Below are positions 51,201-59,989 of a stretch of 60,000 nt of DNA, one piece after another. A program made the translations under genes and the position numbers. The notes under the pieces are model-generated. The model was not told where the DNA came from, ran no database searches, and saw only the letters and a list, made by a program, of their open reading frames with translations. The stretch comes from Nematostella vectensis (Eukaryota > Cnidaria > Anthozoa > Actiniaria > Edwardsiidae), in NCBI RefSeq assembly GCF_932526225.1, contig NC_064046.1, forward strand, positions 4,466,001 to 4,526,000, read 5' to 3'. Positions within the stretch are counted from its first letter, which is position 1; every line of letters starts with the position of its first letter.

Positions 51201-54200
51201 CTATGTCAACATTAACACCATCCTATCATTATCACCCGTTGTCTTTACTTCCACGCATCGGCATATTTCTTCTCCTACTATGTCAACATTAACACCATCC
51301 TATCATTATCACCCGTTGTCTTTTCTTCCACGCATCAGCATATTTCTTCTTCTACTATGTCAACATTAACATCATCCTATCATTATCACCCGTTGTCTTT
51401 TCTTCCACGCATCAGTATACTTCTTCTTGTACTATGTCAACATTAACACCATCCTATCATTATCACCCGTTGTCTTTTCGTCCACGCATCAGCATATTTC
51501 TTCTTCTACTATGTCAACATTAACACCATCCTATCATTATCACCCGTTGTCTTTACTTCCACGCATCAGCATATTTCTTCTTCTACTATGTCAACATTAA
51601 CACCATCCTACCATTATCACCCGTTGTCTTTTCTTCCACGCATCGGAATATTTCTTCTTCTACTATGTCAACATTAACATCATCCTATCATTATCACCCG
51701 TTGTCTTTTCTTCCACGCATCAGTATACTTCTTCTTCTACTATGTCAACATTAACACCATCCTATCATTATCACCCGTTGTCTTTACTTCCACGCATCAG
51801 TATATCTCTTCTTGTACTATGTCAACATTAACACCATCCTATCATTATCACCTGTTGTCTTTTCTTCCACGCATCAGCATATTTCTTCTTGTACTTGATG
51901 TCAACATTAACACCATCCTATCATTATCACCCGTTGTCTTTACTTCCACGCATCAGTATATCTCTTCTTGTACTATGTCAACATTAACACCATCCTATCA
52001 TTATCACCCGTTGTCTTTTCTTCCACGCATCAGCATACTTCTTCTTCTACTATGTCAACATTAACACCATCCTATCATTATCGCCCGTTGTCTTTTCTTC
52101 CACGCATCGGCATATTTCTTCTTCTACTATGTCAACATTAACACCATCCTATCATTATCACCCGTTGTCTTTACTTCCACGCATCAGTATACTTCTTCTT
52201 CTACTATGTCAACATTAACACCATCCTATCATTATCACCCGTTGTCTTTACTTCCACGCATCAGCATATCTCTTCTTCTACTTGATGTCAACATTAACAC
52301 CATCTTATCATCATCACCCGTTGTCTTTTCTTCCACGCATCAGTATATCTCTTCTTCTACTATGTCAACATTAACACCATCCTATCATTATCACCCGTTG
52401 TCTTTTCTTCCACGCATCAGCATATTTCTTCTTCTACTTGATGTCAACATTAACACCATCCTATCATTATCACCCGTTGTCTTTACTTCCACGCATCAGT
52501 ATATCTCTTCTTGTACTATGTCAACATTAACACCATCCTATCATTATCACCCGTTGTCTTTTCTTCCACGCATCAGCATATTTCTTCTCCTACTATGTCA
52601 ACATTAACACCATCCTATCATTATCACCCGTTGTCTTTACTTCCACGCATCAGTATATCTCTTCTTCTACTATGTCAACATTAACACCATCCTATCATTA
52701 TCACCCGTTGTCTTTTCTTCCACGCATCAGCATACTTCTTCTTCTACTTGATGTCAACATTAACACCATCCTATCATTATCACCCGTTGTCTTTACTTCC
52801 ACGCATCAGTATACTTCTTCTTCTACTATGTCAACATTAACACCATCCTATCATTATCACCCGTTGTCTTTACTTCCACGCATCGGCATATTTCTTCTTC
52901 TACTATGTCAACATTAACACCATCCTATCATTATCACCCGTTGTCTTTACTTCCACGCATCGGCATATTTCTTCTCCTACTATGTCAACATTAACACCAT
53001 CCTATCATTATCACCCGTTGTCTTTTCTTCCACGCATCAGCATATTTCTTCTTCTACTATGTCAACATTAACATCATCCTATCATTATCACCCGTTGTCT
53101 TTTCTTCCACGCATCAGTATACTTCTTCTTGTACTATGTCAACATTAACACCATCCTATCATTATCACCCGTTGTCTTTTCGTCCACGCATCAGCATATT
53201 TCTTCTTCTACTATGTCAACATTAACACCATCCTATCATTATCACCCGTTGTCTTTACTTCCACGCATCAGCATATTTCTTCTTCTACTATGTCAACATT
53301 AACACCATCCTACCATTATCACCCGTTGTCTTTTCTTCCACGCATCGGAATATTTCTTCTTCTACTATGTCAACATTAACATCATCCTATCATTATCACC
53401 CGTTGTCTTTTCTTCCACGCATCAGTATACTTCTTCTTCTACTATGTCAACATTAACACCATCCTATCATTATCACCCGTTGTCTTTACTTCCACGCATC
53501 AGTATATCTCTTCTTGTACTATGTCAACATTAACACCATCCTATCATTATCACCTGTTGTCTTTTCTTCCACGCATCAGCATATTTCTTCTTGTACTTGA
53601 TGTCAACATTAACACCATCCTATCATTATCACCCGTTGTCTTTACTTCCACGCATCAGTATATCTCTTCTTGTACTATGTCAACATTAACACCATCCTAT
53701 CATTATCACCCGTTGTCTTTTCTTCCACGCATCAGCATACTTCTTCTTCTACTATGTCAACATTAACACCATCCTATCATTATCGCCCGTTGTCTTTTCT
53801 TCCACGCATCGGCATATTTCTTCTTCTACTATGTCAACATTAACACCATCCTATCATTATCACCCGTTGTCTTTACTTCCACGCATCAGTATACTTCTTC
53901 TTCTACTATGTCAACATTAACACCATCCTATCATTATCACCCGTTGTCTTTTCTTCCACGCATCAGCATATTTCTTCTTCTACTATGTCAACATTAACAC
54001 CATCCTATCATTATCACCCGTTGTCTTTACTTCCACGCATCAGCATACTTCTTCTTCTACTATGTCAACATTAACACCATCCTATCATTATCACCCGTTG
54101 TCTTTTCTTCCACGTTTCTCTTCTTCAAAAATACGGTATAATCACGTGATTCACCCCTGCATTTTTGCATTAACAGAACCCTGCGCAAAGAACTCCACAA

Positions 54201-54342
54201 AGCTACTTCCGATATCGAGGCTCGCATCACCAAGGGTATCTCATATAAATCCATCACCACAGGGAACCCAAATGACGAAGCGACACCTGTTGAGATCTTG
54301 CCGCAGATCCCGGATGTTCTTGTTAGGACTACGACTGTATGA
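21250..54342 (+). CDS. Coiled-coil protein with MGG N-terminus and PDZ-ligand-like tail; 27.7-kb satellite in last intron
   Basis: Predicted exons: 21250-21381, 23535-23593, 25063-25137, 25721-25897, 54177-54342. All are GT-AG with exact phase, giving 609 nt (202 aa). The N-terminus MGGRSAKQ fits an N-myristoylation signal; the alternative ATG at 21202 would bury it. Exons 3-5 encode a charged heptad-rich coiled coil (e.g. KKISYMERENEMLRKMLKHS), then a tail ending RTTTV, a class I PDZ-ligand pattern. Exons 3-5 are well supported because three junctions stay in phase. Exons 1-2 are weaker: the donor is CTG|GTAGAT, and an alternative start at 23541 (MGCALSC, another acylation-type N-terminus) would give a 156-aa product. 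Layout and heptads loosely recall CCDC69/MTUS1-type proteins, but I cannot name it firmly. Intron 4 (25898-54176) is 28,279 nt. Confidence 0.6.
22042..22868 (+). mobile_element. ~0.8-kb terminal-inverted-repeat element, forward copy
   Basis: It starts TTAACCCTGTACAAGCAGCG and ends GCTGGCGCAGTTTGCACCGG, whose reverse complement matches the start (CGCCAGCATTGC core). Most of its length matches, in reverse orientation, the element at 23753-24461, including the shared words AATAATGCTGT, ACATCAGGAGACAAA and GAGTCTTGGGTTGCCTTTGG. It lies in intron 1 of the coiled-coil gene. No transposase is seen. Confidence 0.75.
22936..23308. mobile_element. ~373-bp nested inverted-repeat element
   Basis: The outer arms start AGGTAGCCCAAGCTCTTTCT (22936) and end AAAGAGCTTGGGCTACCT (to 23308) and pair over ~65 bp, including TTTACGGTAAACATA with TATGTTTACCGT. 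A separate perfect 21-bp inverted repeat, GATTTGAACTCTTACCAGAA plus C, lies inside at 23123-23143 and 23193-23213, so one hairpin is nested within another. Confidence 0.75.
23753..24461 (-). mobile_element. ~0.7-kb terminal-inverted-repeat element, reverse copy
   Basis: An inverted relative of the element at 22042-22868. The ends AGCCCTGTATAAACTCGCCA (left) and the reverse complement of GCGCAGTTTGCACGGGGCTT (right) match well. TAA flanks both sides and may be a 3-bp target-site duplication. A (CGGT)n tract lies at about 23830-23870. Together with its partner it brackets predicted exon 2 of the coiled-coil gene. Confidence 0.72.
24526..24694 (+). mobile_element. MITE-like repeat, CAGGGCCGTAGC family (copy 2)
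   Basis: It begins CAGGGCCGTAGCAGGGGGTG and ends CCGGCCTGCTACGACTC, with inverted-repeat ends (GTAGCAGG). A 14-C run, a second 13-C run and GGGGCGTGGCTGTGCCTCCA match the reverse complement of the copy at 19423-19583. Confidence 0.7.
24872..24963. repeat. GAT/GATGGT microsatellite
   Basis: Runs of (GAT)n with interruptions (GATGATGATGATGATAATGA), then GGTGTTGGTGTTGGTG. Simple sequence in intron 2 of the coiled-coil gene. Confidence 0.85.
26264..26371. mobile_element. Palindromic element carrying two inverted YY1-type motifs
   Basis: Outer arms ACCCGGTGTTTTTATAGC and GCTATAAAAAAACCGGGT and inner arms GCCGCCATCTTGGAT and ATCCAAGATGGCGGC form an imperfect hairpin. The inner arms are the AAGATGGCGGC consensus in opposite orientations, ~60 bp before the satellite array. 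Origin as a short foldback element is inferred. Confidence 0.65.
26434..54115 (+). repeat. Giant 77-bp satellite array (~27.7 kb, ~358 monomers) inside an intron
   Basis: Head-to-tail monomers of 77 bp, with a 79-bp variant that inserts TG before ATGTC (CTACTTGATG) and two -3 bp variants near 36324 and 45760. The monomer runs ATGTCAACATTAACACCATC, CTATCATTATCACCCGTTGT, CTTTTCTTCCACGCATCAGC, ATATTTCTTCTTCTACT. One hand-counted monomer is 30 T, 24 C, 18 A and 5 G. Variants at fixed sites (TTTTC/TTTAC/TTTTCG; CAGCAT/CAGTAT/CGGCAT/CGGAAT; CTTCT/CTCCT/CTTGT) define higher-order units. The same variant spacing (+387, +853, +1702) occurs from 36818 and 51819, and a 2940-bp pattern from 32878 and 41537. 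Reading frames of 81 or 133 codons are by-products of 77+79=156=3x52. Monomers decay at both edges. Confidence 0.97.
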
Positions 54343-55700
54343 CCATTAGCATAAAGTCTATATAATGTTATTTTTTAATTGAAAACTAAAGGTAGGGGAA
54401 ATCAGCCTCGTTCCCAGGCGTCTTAGCGGTGCGGCCACATTTTTTATGACGTCACCTTTTGATTTCCCACTTTCAGGGTATAAGATTTCGACCAACTGCC
54501 ATCCCTTAGGGGGTGATGAAGGATTTTTCCGATTATGCTATCTCTTTGGGTAAAATTTGACCAACTGCTATTCCTAAGGAGATGTTTAACGTATTTTTTT
54601 TTCGACTCTGCTATCTCTTAGGGCTATAAATTTCTTCGACTACACCCAATTTGCCATATCTTTAATAGGGGTAAGAATTTCTGCTGACAACGCCCAAAAA
54701 GTGCCATCCCTTAGGGTTAAAATCTATTTTGCCTACAATAACCCCGTCTGTTTTTATCGGAGTCAAAGCATTTTTGTATTTTTAGCCAAACCTTTTTGTA
54801 TTTAGCTCGACTGGACTCTACAAACATCTTTTGCTGGATCCTGTTCAAAATCCTGATTTCTAGCCTTTTCTTAAAACGTCATCGCTAAAAGCAGCATAGA
54901 TCTATTGTAGGGCTTAGATAACGATAACATAGTTGGCTTAGTACCAGCCCCTCCCCCATTCCTTCCTTAGGTTTTATGAAATAAACTTCAGCTTACTGAA
55001 AATCGGCGTAATCTACTAAACAACAAGTATTTCGTAGCTTTTGGTTTACATCATTGATCGATCACAGACTAGTACCCACTCTCTAGAATGGAGGGGCGAG
55101 GCGCGCACCAAAATACCCTGTCCGTCCCAGGCCCTTTGAGCGCTGCCTCATTAATCTTTGGGTCTTTGCCATCAAAGTCAACACGCAACGTTTTGCAAAA
55201 AGTTTTTTAATGTTCAATGCCTCCACTAAATTTTACGACTAGATGTTTAATCAACGCAGTATAGATTTGATCAAGCCTGTAATTTTAGATTCATATTTTA
55301 GATTTTTAGATTTTTAAAGTTTTTGACTATTGTAAAATAACGTAATTCAACCTTCGGGTTGCAAAGTTTTTGAATAAACCTATCTATCTATCTATAATCG
55401 CTCTATACCCCATCCCCCCTGGGTACTAGAGGGCCCTCAAAGGACATTCCTTCTAAAACCAGAACATCCAGGAACTGCACATGACATAAACCGACACGAA
55501 AACGTTTTGTTGGCCGCCAAATCGAAAAATCGACCCAGATTTTAACGATTTTAACGATTATCACAGGGTTCCCACCTCAGGCTCTTTTAGATAATGTAGA
55601 AAGAAACCAGGATGCCAATGATTGACATGTCTTATAAATTGTTCTCTTTCATTTTCCCCTTCATGGCACGATTCTCTCTGGGAAAATTCCCCTTAGACTG
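54343..55700. other. Intergenic/3' region with degenerate tandem repeats and a retroposon-like tail
   Basis: No further exon is seen. Between 54480 and 54730, a decayed ~60-bp repeat recurs around the phrase CTGCCATCCCTTAGGG (variants CTGCTATTCCTAAGGA, CTGCTATCTCTTAGGG). At about 55320-55395, TTCGGGTTGCAAAGTTTTTG followed by AATAAACC and (TATC)n looks like the 3' end of a non-LTR retroelement or SINE, with a microsatellite tail. Genes on both strands end here (54342 and 55701), so parts are 3' UTR. Confidence 0.5.
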
Positions 55701-57104
55701 TCACAAATTCGGTAATTTCGGTAGATCCATGTAAGGACTCCCGTGTTTATCGGCACAAGTGTTATTGCAGTACTGGTTTTCTCTCACTTCAAAATTTGGC
55801 TTTCCGAACGTTCGCACAGCTTTGTAATACATTTCCGCCACGAGGTTACAGCGCCTCTCTTCCTTGCTTAGTCCCTGAAAGAAGTACCAGACCTCCAGCA
55901 GCGCGCTGACGAATCGCCGATGACGCACGTGATGACGACGCTCTTTGCACGTGTTCTTCATGTCTGAGAGAAAGGCATCATCGCATAGGTCACGTGTCCA
56001 GTTGTAGTGATGACCCTGTGACAAAAAGCCAAAGGTCAGAGATGGAGAAGCCTGTTCGCTGGCCTTACCCTTTTTTTTTACTGTGGCCGCCATCTTGTTT
56101 TGTACTGGTCGCGCGGCACCAGAGGCTCCAGCTCCACGAGCCGCGAAGCGGCGACAACGAGTCGCCGCTTTACTCCTCGTAGTCAATAAAGGGCACATAT
56201 AGTAAACGAACGAATCTCGAGACTCTGGTACCCAGGGTAAATTGCTATCGGCTGATTTTAGAACTTAGTCAATGAATCATGAAAAATTGATTTTGGACAA
56301 GCGTCAGGCAGTCATAAATATCATATAAAAAACGCATAGTATTCCTTAATAGATTTTTTTGGCCGCCAAAAGGGGGTGCGCACCACCCCCTGTGTACGCG
56401 CCTGCAACTTGTATTTACTGTCCAATCCGTTGTATCGCGACGCCGCATTTTCAAAACATCGATTTGTTTTTTGTCTTTTGGGATATTCTGTTCCGCCAGT
56501 CAAATTATTCTAAGCCAATCAGATTCTTGCCATCTCTCGCCTAGTGCAGTTACCTTTCTGTCGCGACAGTGTCTGGTTTTCGTCCAGAGGATAGCCATAG
56601 AAGTGCACAAAGCGAGACTCTGATTGGCACAGAATGGTTTTAATGACGGAACAGAATACCAAAAGAAATCCGCGTTTTTGAAAATGCGTGTCGCGATACA
56701 ACGGATTCCACAGTAAAGAGTAAAAAACAACGTATGGCTGACTAGGTCTCTAACATTTTGACACATTTTCTTTCTAGGCTGCGGAGCTGAGTGAGCAATG
56801 CATGCTGGGAAGTCACCCCTCTAAGCAGCGCTTCTCTGCGTAACATTTTCACAAAGTACACATCTTTTCTACAACTTCAACTAGAGGTACTCACACATCC
56901 ATAACATATATCGTGCTTGTTGCATGACGGCGTGAATTGTTTCTGAAAAGGAGCCTCCATTCCTAGCGGCACGCTGCAGCCATTTGTATACTTGTCCGCC
57001 TCACATTCACGCACCGCTAAGCCCAAAACACGCGGAAAAACAAACATGAATCCAATAATGGCCAGCCCAGTATTCTTGAAGTTCACGCAGTTATGAAATC
57101 CCAT
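55701..57104 (-). CDS. Secreted phospholipase A2, conodipine-like (2 exons, 174 aa)
   Basis: Exons are 57104-56895 (70 codons) and 56015-55701 (104 codons plus stop), joined in phase 0 by GTGAGT...CACAG. Exon 1 starts with a hydrophobic signal-like segment (residues ~13-30, LAIIGFMFVFPRVLGLA), then the family start of the mature region (NGCSVPLG, 41-48) and the catalytic block CNKHDICYGC (61-70), whose His64-Asp65 pair is the PLA2 active dyad. Exon 2 opens with GHHYNWTRDLCDDAF and has several Cys expected in disulfides. Secreted PLA2s of this type hydrolyse membrane phospholipids at sn-2; cnidarian and cone-snail relatives include venom components, but digestive or housekeeping roles are equally possible. 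The key residues look intact and no frameshift is seen. Subfamily (conodipine versus group XII-like) is inferred from motifs. Confidence 0.8.
56084..56096 (-). promoter_or_regulatory. YY1-type start motif inside the phospholipase intron
   Basis: ACAAGATGGCGGCC on the minus strand places an ATG at 56093 whose frame stays open through the normal acceptor (56016) into exon 2. It may mark an alternative first exon; it may equally be a chance feature of the adjacent GC-rich repeat. Confidence 0.35.
56115..56238. mobile_element. Short repeat with CTCTGGTACCCAGGG terminus (family of 14934-15026)
   Basis: It shares ACCAGAGGCTCC..., GCCGCGAAGCGGC and the terminal CTCTGGTACCCAGGG with the hairpin element at 14934-15026. 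It is GC-rich in the centre and lies within the phospholipase intron, directly upstream of the intronic ATG motif. Confidence 0.6.
56412..56718. mobile_element. ~307-bp long-hairpin MITE in the phospholipase intron
   Basis: Outer arms (TTTACTGTCCAATCCGTTGT...GCATTTTCAAAA and TTTTGAAAATGCG...ACAACGGATTCCACAGTAAA) pair over ~45 bp. Inner segments (TCTTTTGGGATATTCTGTTC with GAACAGAATACCAAAAGA; CCAATCAGA with TCTGATTGG) extend the hairpin. No coding capacity. Confidence 0.8.
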
Positions 57105-58678
57105 CCAGTCAATGGGGATATCAGCGTTCAGTCGTTCATTCAGTCGAAATTCTCAACCCAATAGTTCTATCTCCAACATTCTTCTGTGTTCATTTTCAAC
57201 TGTTATTCCCCTCCTATTCGGTCATTTCCATTTTCACCGTGAGTATGGCATCCTTGGTAGAAGTCCCTTCAATTTTACGGTAATGTTGATCAGGAAGTCG
57301 ACCCAGCAATAAAGATGACGATATTTTGACCTTGGCGATATTTTGACGTCAAAATATCCGTCCCAAATCAACACAGTTGAAGAAGATCATCGGACAAATA
57401 TTTCTTCCCAATCACGTCAAAACTGGATAACTAAAATTCTTATTTCTGAAGAATAAGAATCGCGCTTTCAGCGAAGTTGAGAGGGTTCTTTCGGTTCTCG
57501 TTTATCGGTCGGCCATTTTGGATTGATCCGGTTGAATAAGCTGTTATAAATTGTTGATGATTTCACTTAAAGAAAGCGCTTACTGGTACCATAAAATACT
57601 ACAAGAATGAGAAACACTCTAATCTCGCCTGGTACCCAACGGTAAATAAAAAACCTTTGCTTGTCATGATTTTTTGACAAGGATTCTTTGTCAATCAGAA
57701 TCTGATGATTCTTTAAATAGACCGGGAAAATAATGAGTGGTCATTCAAGCTCACTGTCCGCGTTCAGATATAAAACAATAACACAAAAAATAATAATAAA
57801 CAAATATTAATCACAATACAATTTAAAGCAATGTAAGGAATTTTATTAATAGAAATTAAACCTCTCTATGGCGATAGTAATACAATTATGTTTATCTACA
57901 TATTCTGAAATATAATATTCTGAAACCATTTTAATTCTCTATTTCTGTTATCCAAGTGTTCCAAGGCGTAGAGCGTGCGGAAACTCGACCCCCCCCCCCC
58001 CCCATCCCATATTTTTTCTAGCACCTTGTTTTCGCTGAGCTATCTTTGCGTTCCAACTTCTTATGCCATATTGTATTAGGACCTTCCCTGCTGGCAGAGG
58101 CCTCTTTTCTGGGTATTTCTCTTGGCTGGCGTTCGCGAGGAGAAGTCTATTTTACCAGGAAAAGAAAAATATCCCCAGAAAAAAGCGTACTTTCTTAAGT
58201 ACTGCATCATTAGAAAACCAAGCCTCGCAATCAAATGTTTCCCGTCCGGATTTCTAGAAAAAAAGAACGAGCGGGTGGGTTTTTATCTTATTTCCTGAAT
58301 TTTTATTATTGTCTTCCAAAGGACCTTTCAGACAGGGGAATTTTGAATGCGTCTCAAAACGCAAACAGAAGCCATCTTGCTTCACGAAGCAAGTGTTTTA
58401 TTCACTGACGAATACGACGCAAAGTCGATAAAATGGCGAAATAAGAGGCTTATAATCTTTTAGTTAGAAATAACAAATAATATTTTTTAAGCCGCCCAAA
58501 AATATGACGCGGGCGGGAACGGAAAACATTTGTATATTTTTACTTGGCCTAAGGGTCCATTCATTAGATATAGGTTTCTGCACTTTAGTGCTATCTATTG
58601 CATTTATTTGCGCCAAGAATTTAAATTATTTAACCCTCCTAGCAATTGCTAAATTGCACTGCTTGCTTTATTACAATA
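57105..58678. other. Intergenic DNA upstream of the phospholipase gene
   Basis: No exon or RNA gene is recognised. A local echo of ATATTTTGAC occurs around 57320-57355 (GATATTTTGACGTCAAAATA is a palindrome). The tract 57780-57960 is very AT-rich, and a 17-C run lies at about 57990-58006. The phospholipase promoter should be near 57105-57250. Confidence 0.45.
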
Positions 58679-58829
58679 CATGCTCGAGGATCCAGCGTAC
58701 TTTGCGGGCGCTCCCAAAGGTCACCCCCGCAAAAGAGCCGCTGGAAAAGTTTATAACAATTTTGAGTTCCAAAACACTGGGTAATGACCTTTGGGAGCGC
58801 CCGCAAAGTACGCTGGATCCTCGAGCATG
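58679..58829. repeat. Perfect 45-bp inverted repeat with 61-nt loop
   Basis: The left arm 58679-58723 (starting CATGCTCGAGGATCCAGCGT) is the exact reverse complement of the right arm 58785-58829. A perfect 45/45 match implies a recent or actively maintained palindrome. It abuts the next inverted-repeat element at 58841. Confidence 0.95.
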
Positions 58830-58840
58830 CCTTGACTACT

Positions 58841-59580
58841 GGGGCCGGTTCCTGAAAAGCCGATTTGCGCTAATCCAGGGTTAAATTAACCCTAACCCAC
58901 GATTAAATTTTTACCCCCAGATTAGTTCCGTTCCCGAAACGCTGGTTAGCGCTAACTCTGGGTCAGTTTGGAGGTAAAATCTAACCTCGCGAGGTGGGTT
59001 AACTCGCTAACCAACTGTTTGGTTGGCGTAACACAGGCCTCCCAAACTTTGTAGTAGAACTAAAGCTTATAAAATAAAGTTGTCGACAAAAAAGACGTTA
59101 CACAAAACAATGTAGGGATCAAATATCCTAACATTTCGCTTTATTATGTGACCTTCGTTGCGATGCTGACTTGAAAATTGTGCTGAGACAGACAGAAAGT
59201 TACATGAAATTTGTACTTGAAATGAATCTGTCTCGCTAGTGTCACGCACCAACTCGAATCCTGCAAATGACACTTTTTTGGCCATGAAATGGAGGTAATT
59301 ACAGGTGATGTAGAGGTGTTTTGGGGCTTTTCTGCGAAAATAAAACCACCAAAGGTAAATTTAAGTTGCTTTCTGTTGATATACTGGGTACCCTGTGTGA
59401 ATTTTACTCCTCAAACCAGTTTTTCACTCGTTTAATCCAGGGTTAGTAATTCGGGGGATTACTTGGCTTTCGGGAACGGTGAGTTATCCGTCGGTTAGCT
59501 GACCTACGATTAGCGAATTTTAACCCGGGATTAGGCGCTGATCGGGGGTTAAGGTAATCGGCCTTTCAGGAACCGGCCCC
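58841..59580. mobile_element. 740-bp MITE with 25-bp terminal inverted repeats
   Basis: The ends GGGGCCGGTTCCTGAAAAGC (58841) and the reverse complement of the right end (GGGGCCGGTTCCTGAAAGGC) differ at one position over ~25 bp. Further subterminal inverted blocks (GTTCCCGAAACG with CTTTCGGGAACGG; TAATCCAGGGTTA words) recur. No transposase is present. The superfamily is not assigned and no clear target duplication is seen. Confidence 0.82.
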
Positions 59581-59698
59581 TGATCAACAGTGTGATCACG
59601 CGAGGGACCCATGTATATTTAGATAATGATACTTCTAAATTCTCTCCACCTTATGAATAAAAAATAATATTGGTACAATGAGTTTATATTTTGATCAG

Positions 59699-59906
59699 TT
59701 AGTGAGGTTCGTAGAAAGGGCAGCAAGTTGGTTCCGGTATTTGGACATTGATCCCGTACAGTTCAGTAAGGTCGGCTAAAAAATGAATGTCAGCTTTCGG
59801 GTCCAGTCCCACGCGGCGTATCACCTCAGGCGTAAGTATTCTGTCCTCCGATGACGCCACTTCGAATAACGCTTGGAAAAGTGTGTTGTTTAAATGAACG
59901 AAATAC
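59699..59906 (-). CDS. Terminal exon of an unidentified protein (69 codons, partial gene)
   Basis: After an acceptor ACCCTAG the frame runs open through YFVHLNNTLFQALFEVASSE and DRILTPEVIRRVGLDPKADI to a CCPFYEPH C-terminus and TAA. The amphipathic, conserved-looking composition and clean acceptor support a real last exon. The upstream exons lie beyond the right edge. I do not recognise the family. An AATATA-type poly(A) variant follows at about 59685. Confidence 0.55.
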
Positions 59907-59974
59907 CTAGGGTGATAAAAATGTTACAGTTTAAAAAGAGAAAAAAATACGCCTTTAACAACATGGATCTAACC

Positions 59975-59989
59975 CTCTGGAACCCAGGG
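59975..59989. mobile_element. Partial copy of the CTCTGG(T/A)(A/T)CCCAGGG repeat family
   Basis: CTCTGGAACCCAGGG matches the termini of the repeats at 14934-15026 and 56115-56238. The remainder would lie past the window edge. Confidence 0.4.

Noticed and set aside
26434-54115. Dozens of 81- and 133-codon reading frames (MSTLTPSYHYH type) as a protein family
   Set aside because: They follow mechanically from the 77/79-bp tandem monomers, shift frame between units, and show no codon-position constraint by eye.
26434-54115. CRISPR array
   Set aside because: The units are contiguous near-identical monomers with no unique spacers, and the genome is clearly animal with introns.
58679-58700. XhoI/BamHI-like CTCGAGGATCC as cloning-vector contamination
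   Set aside because: The surrounding sequence is not vector-like, both arms carry it in inverted orientation, and adjoining elements look genomic.
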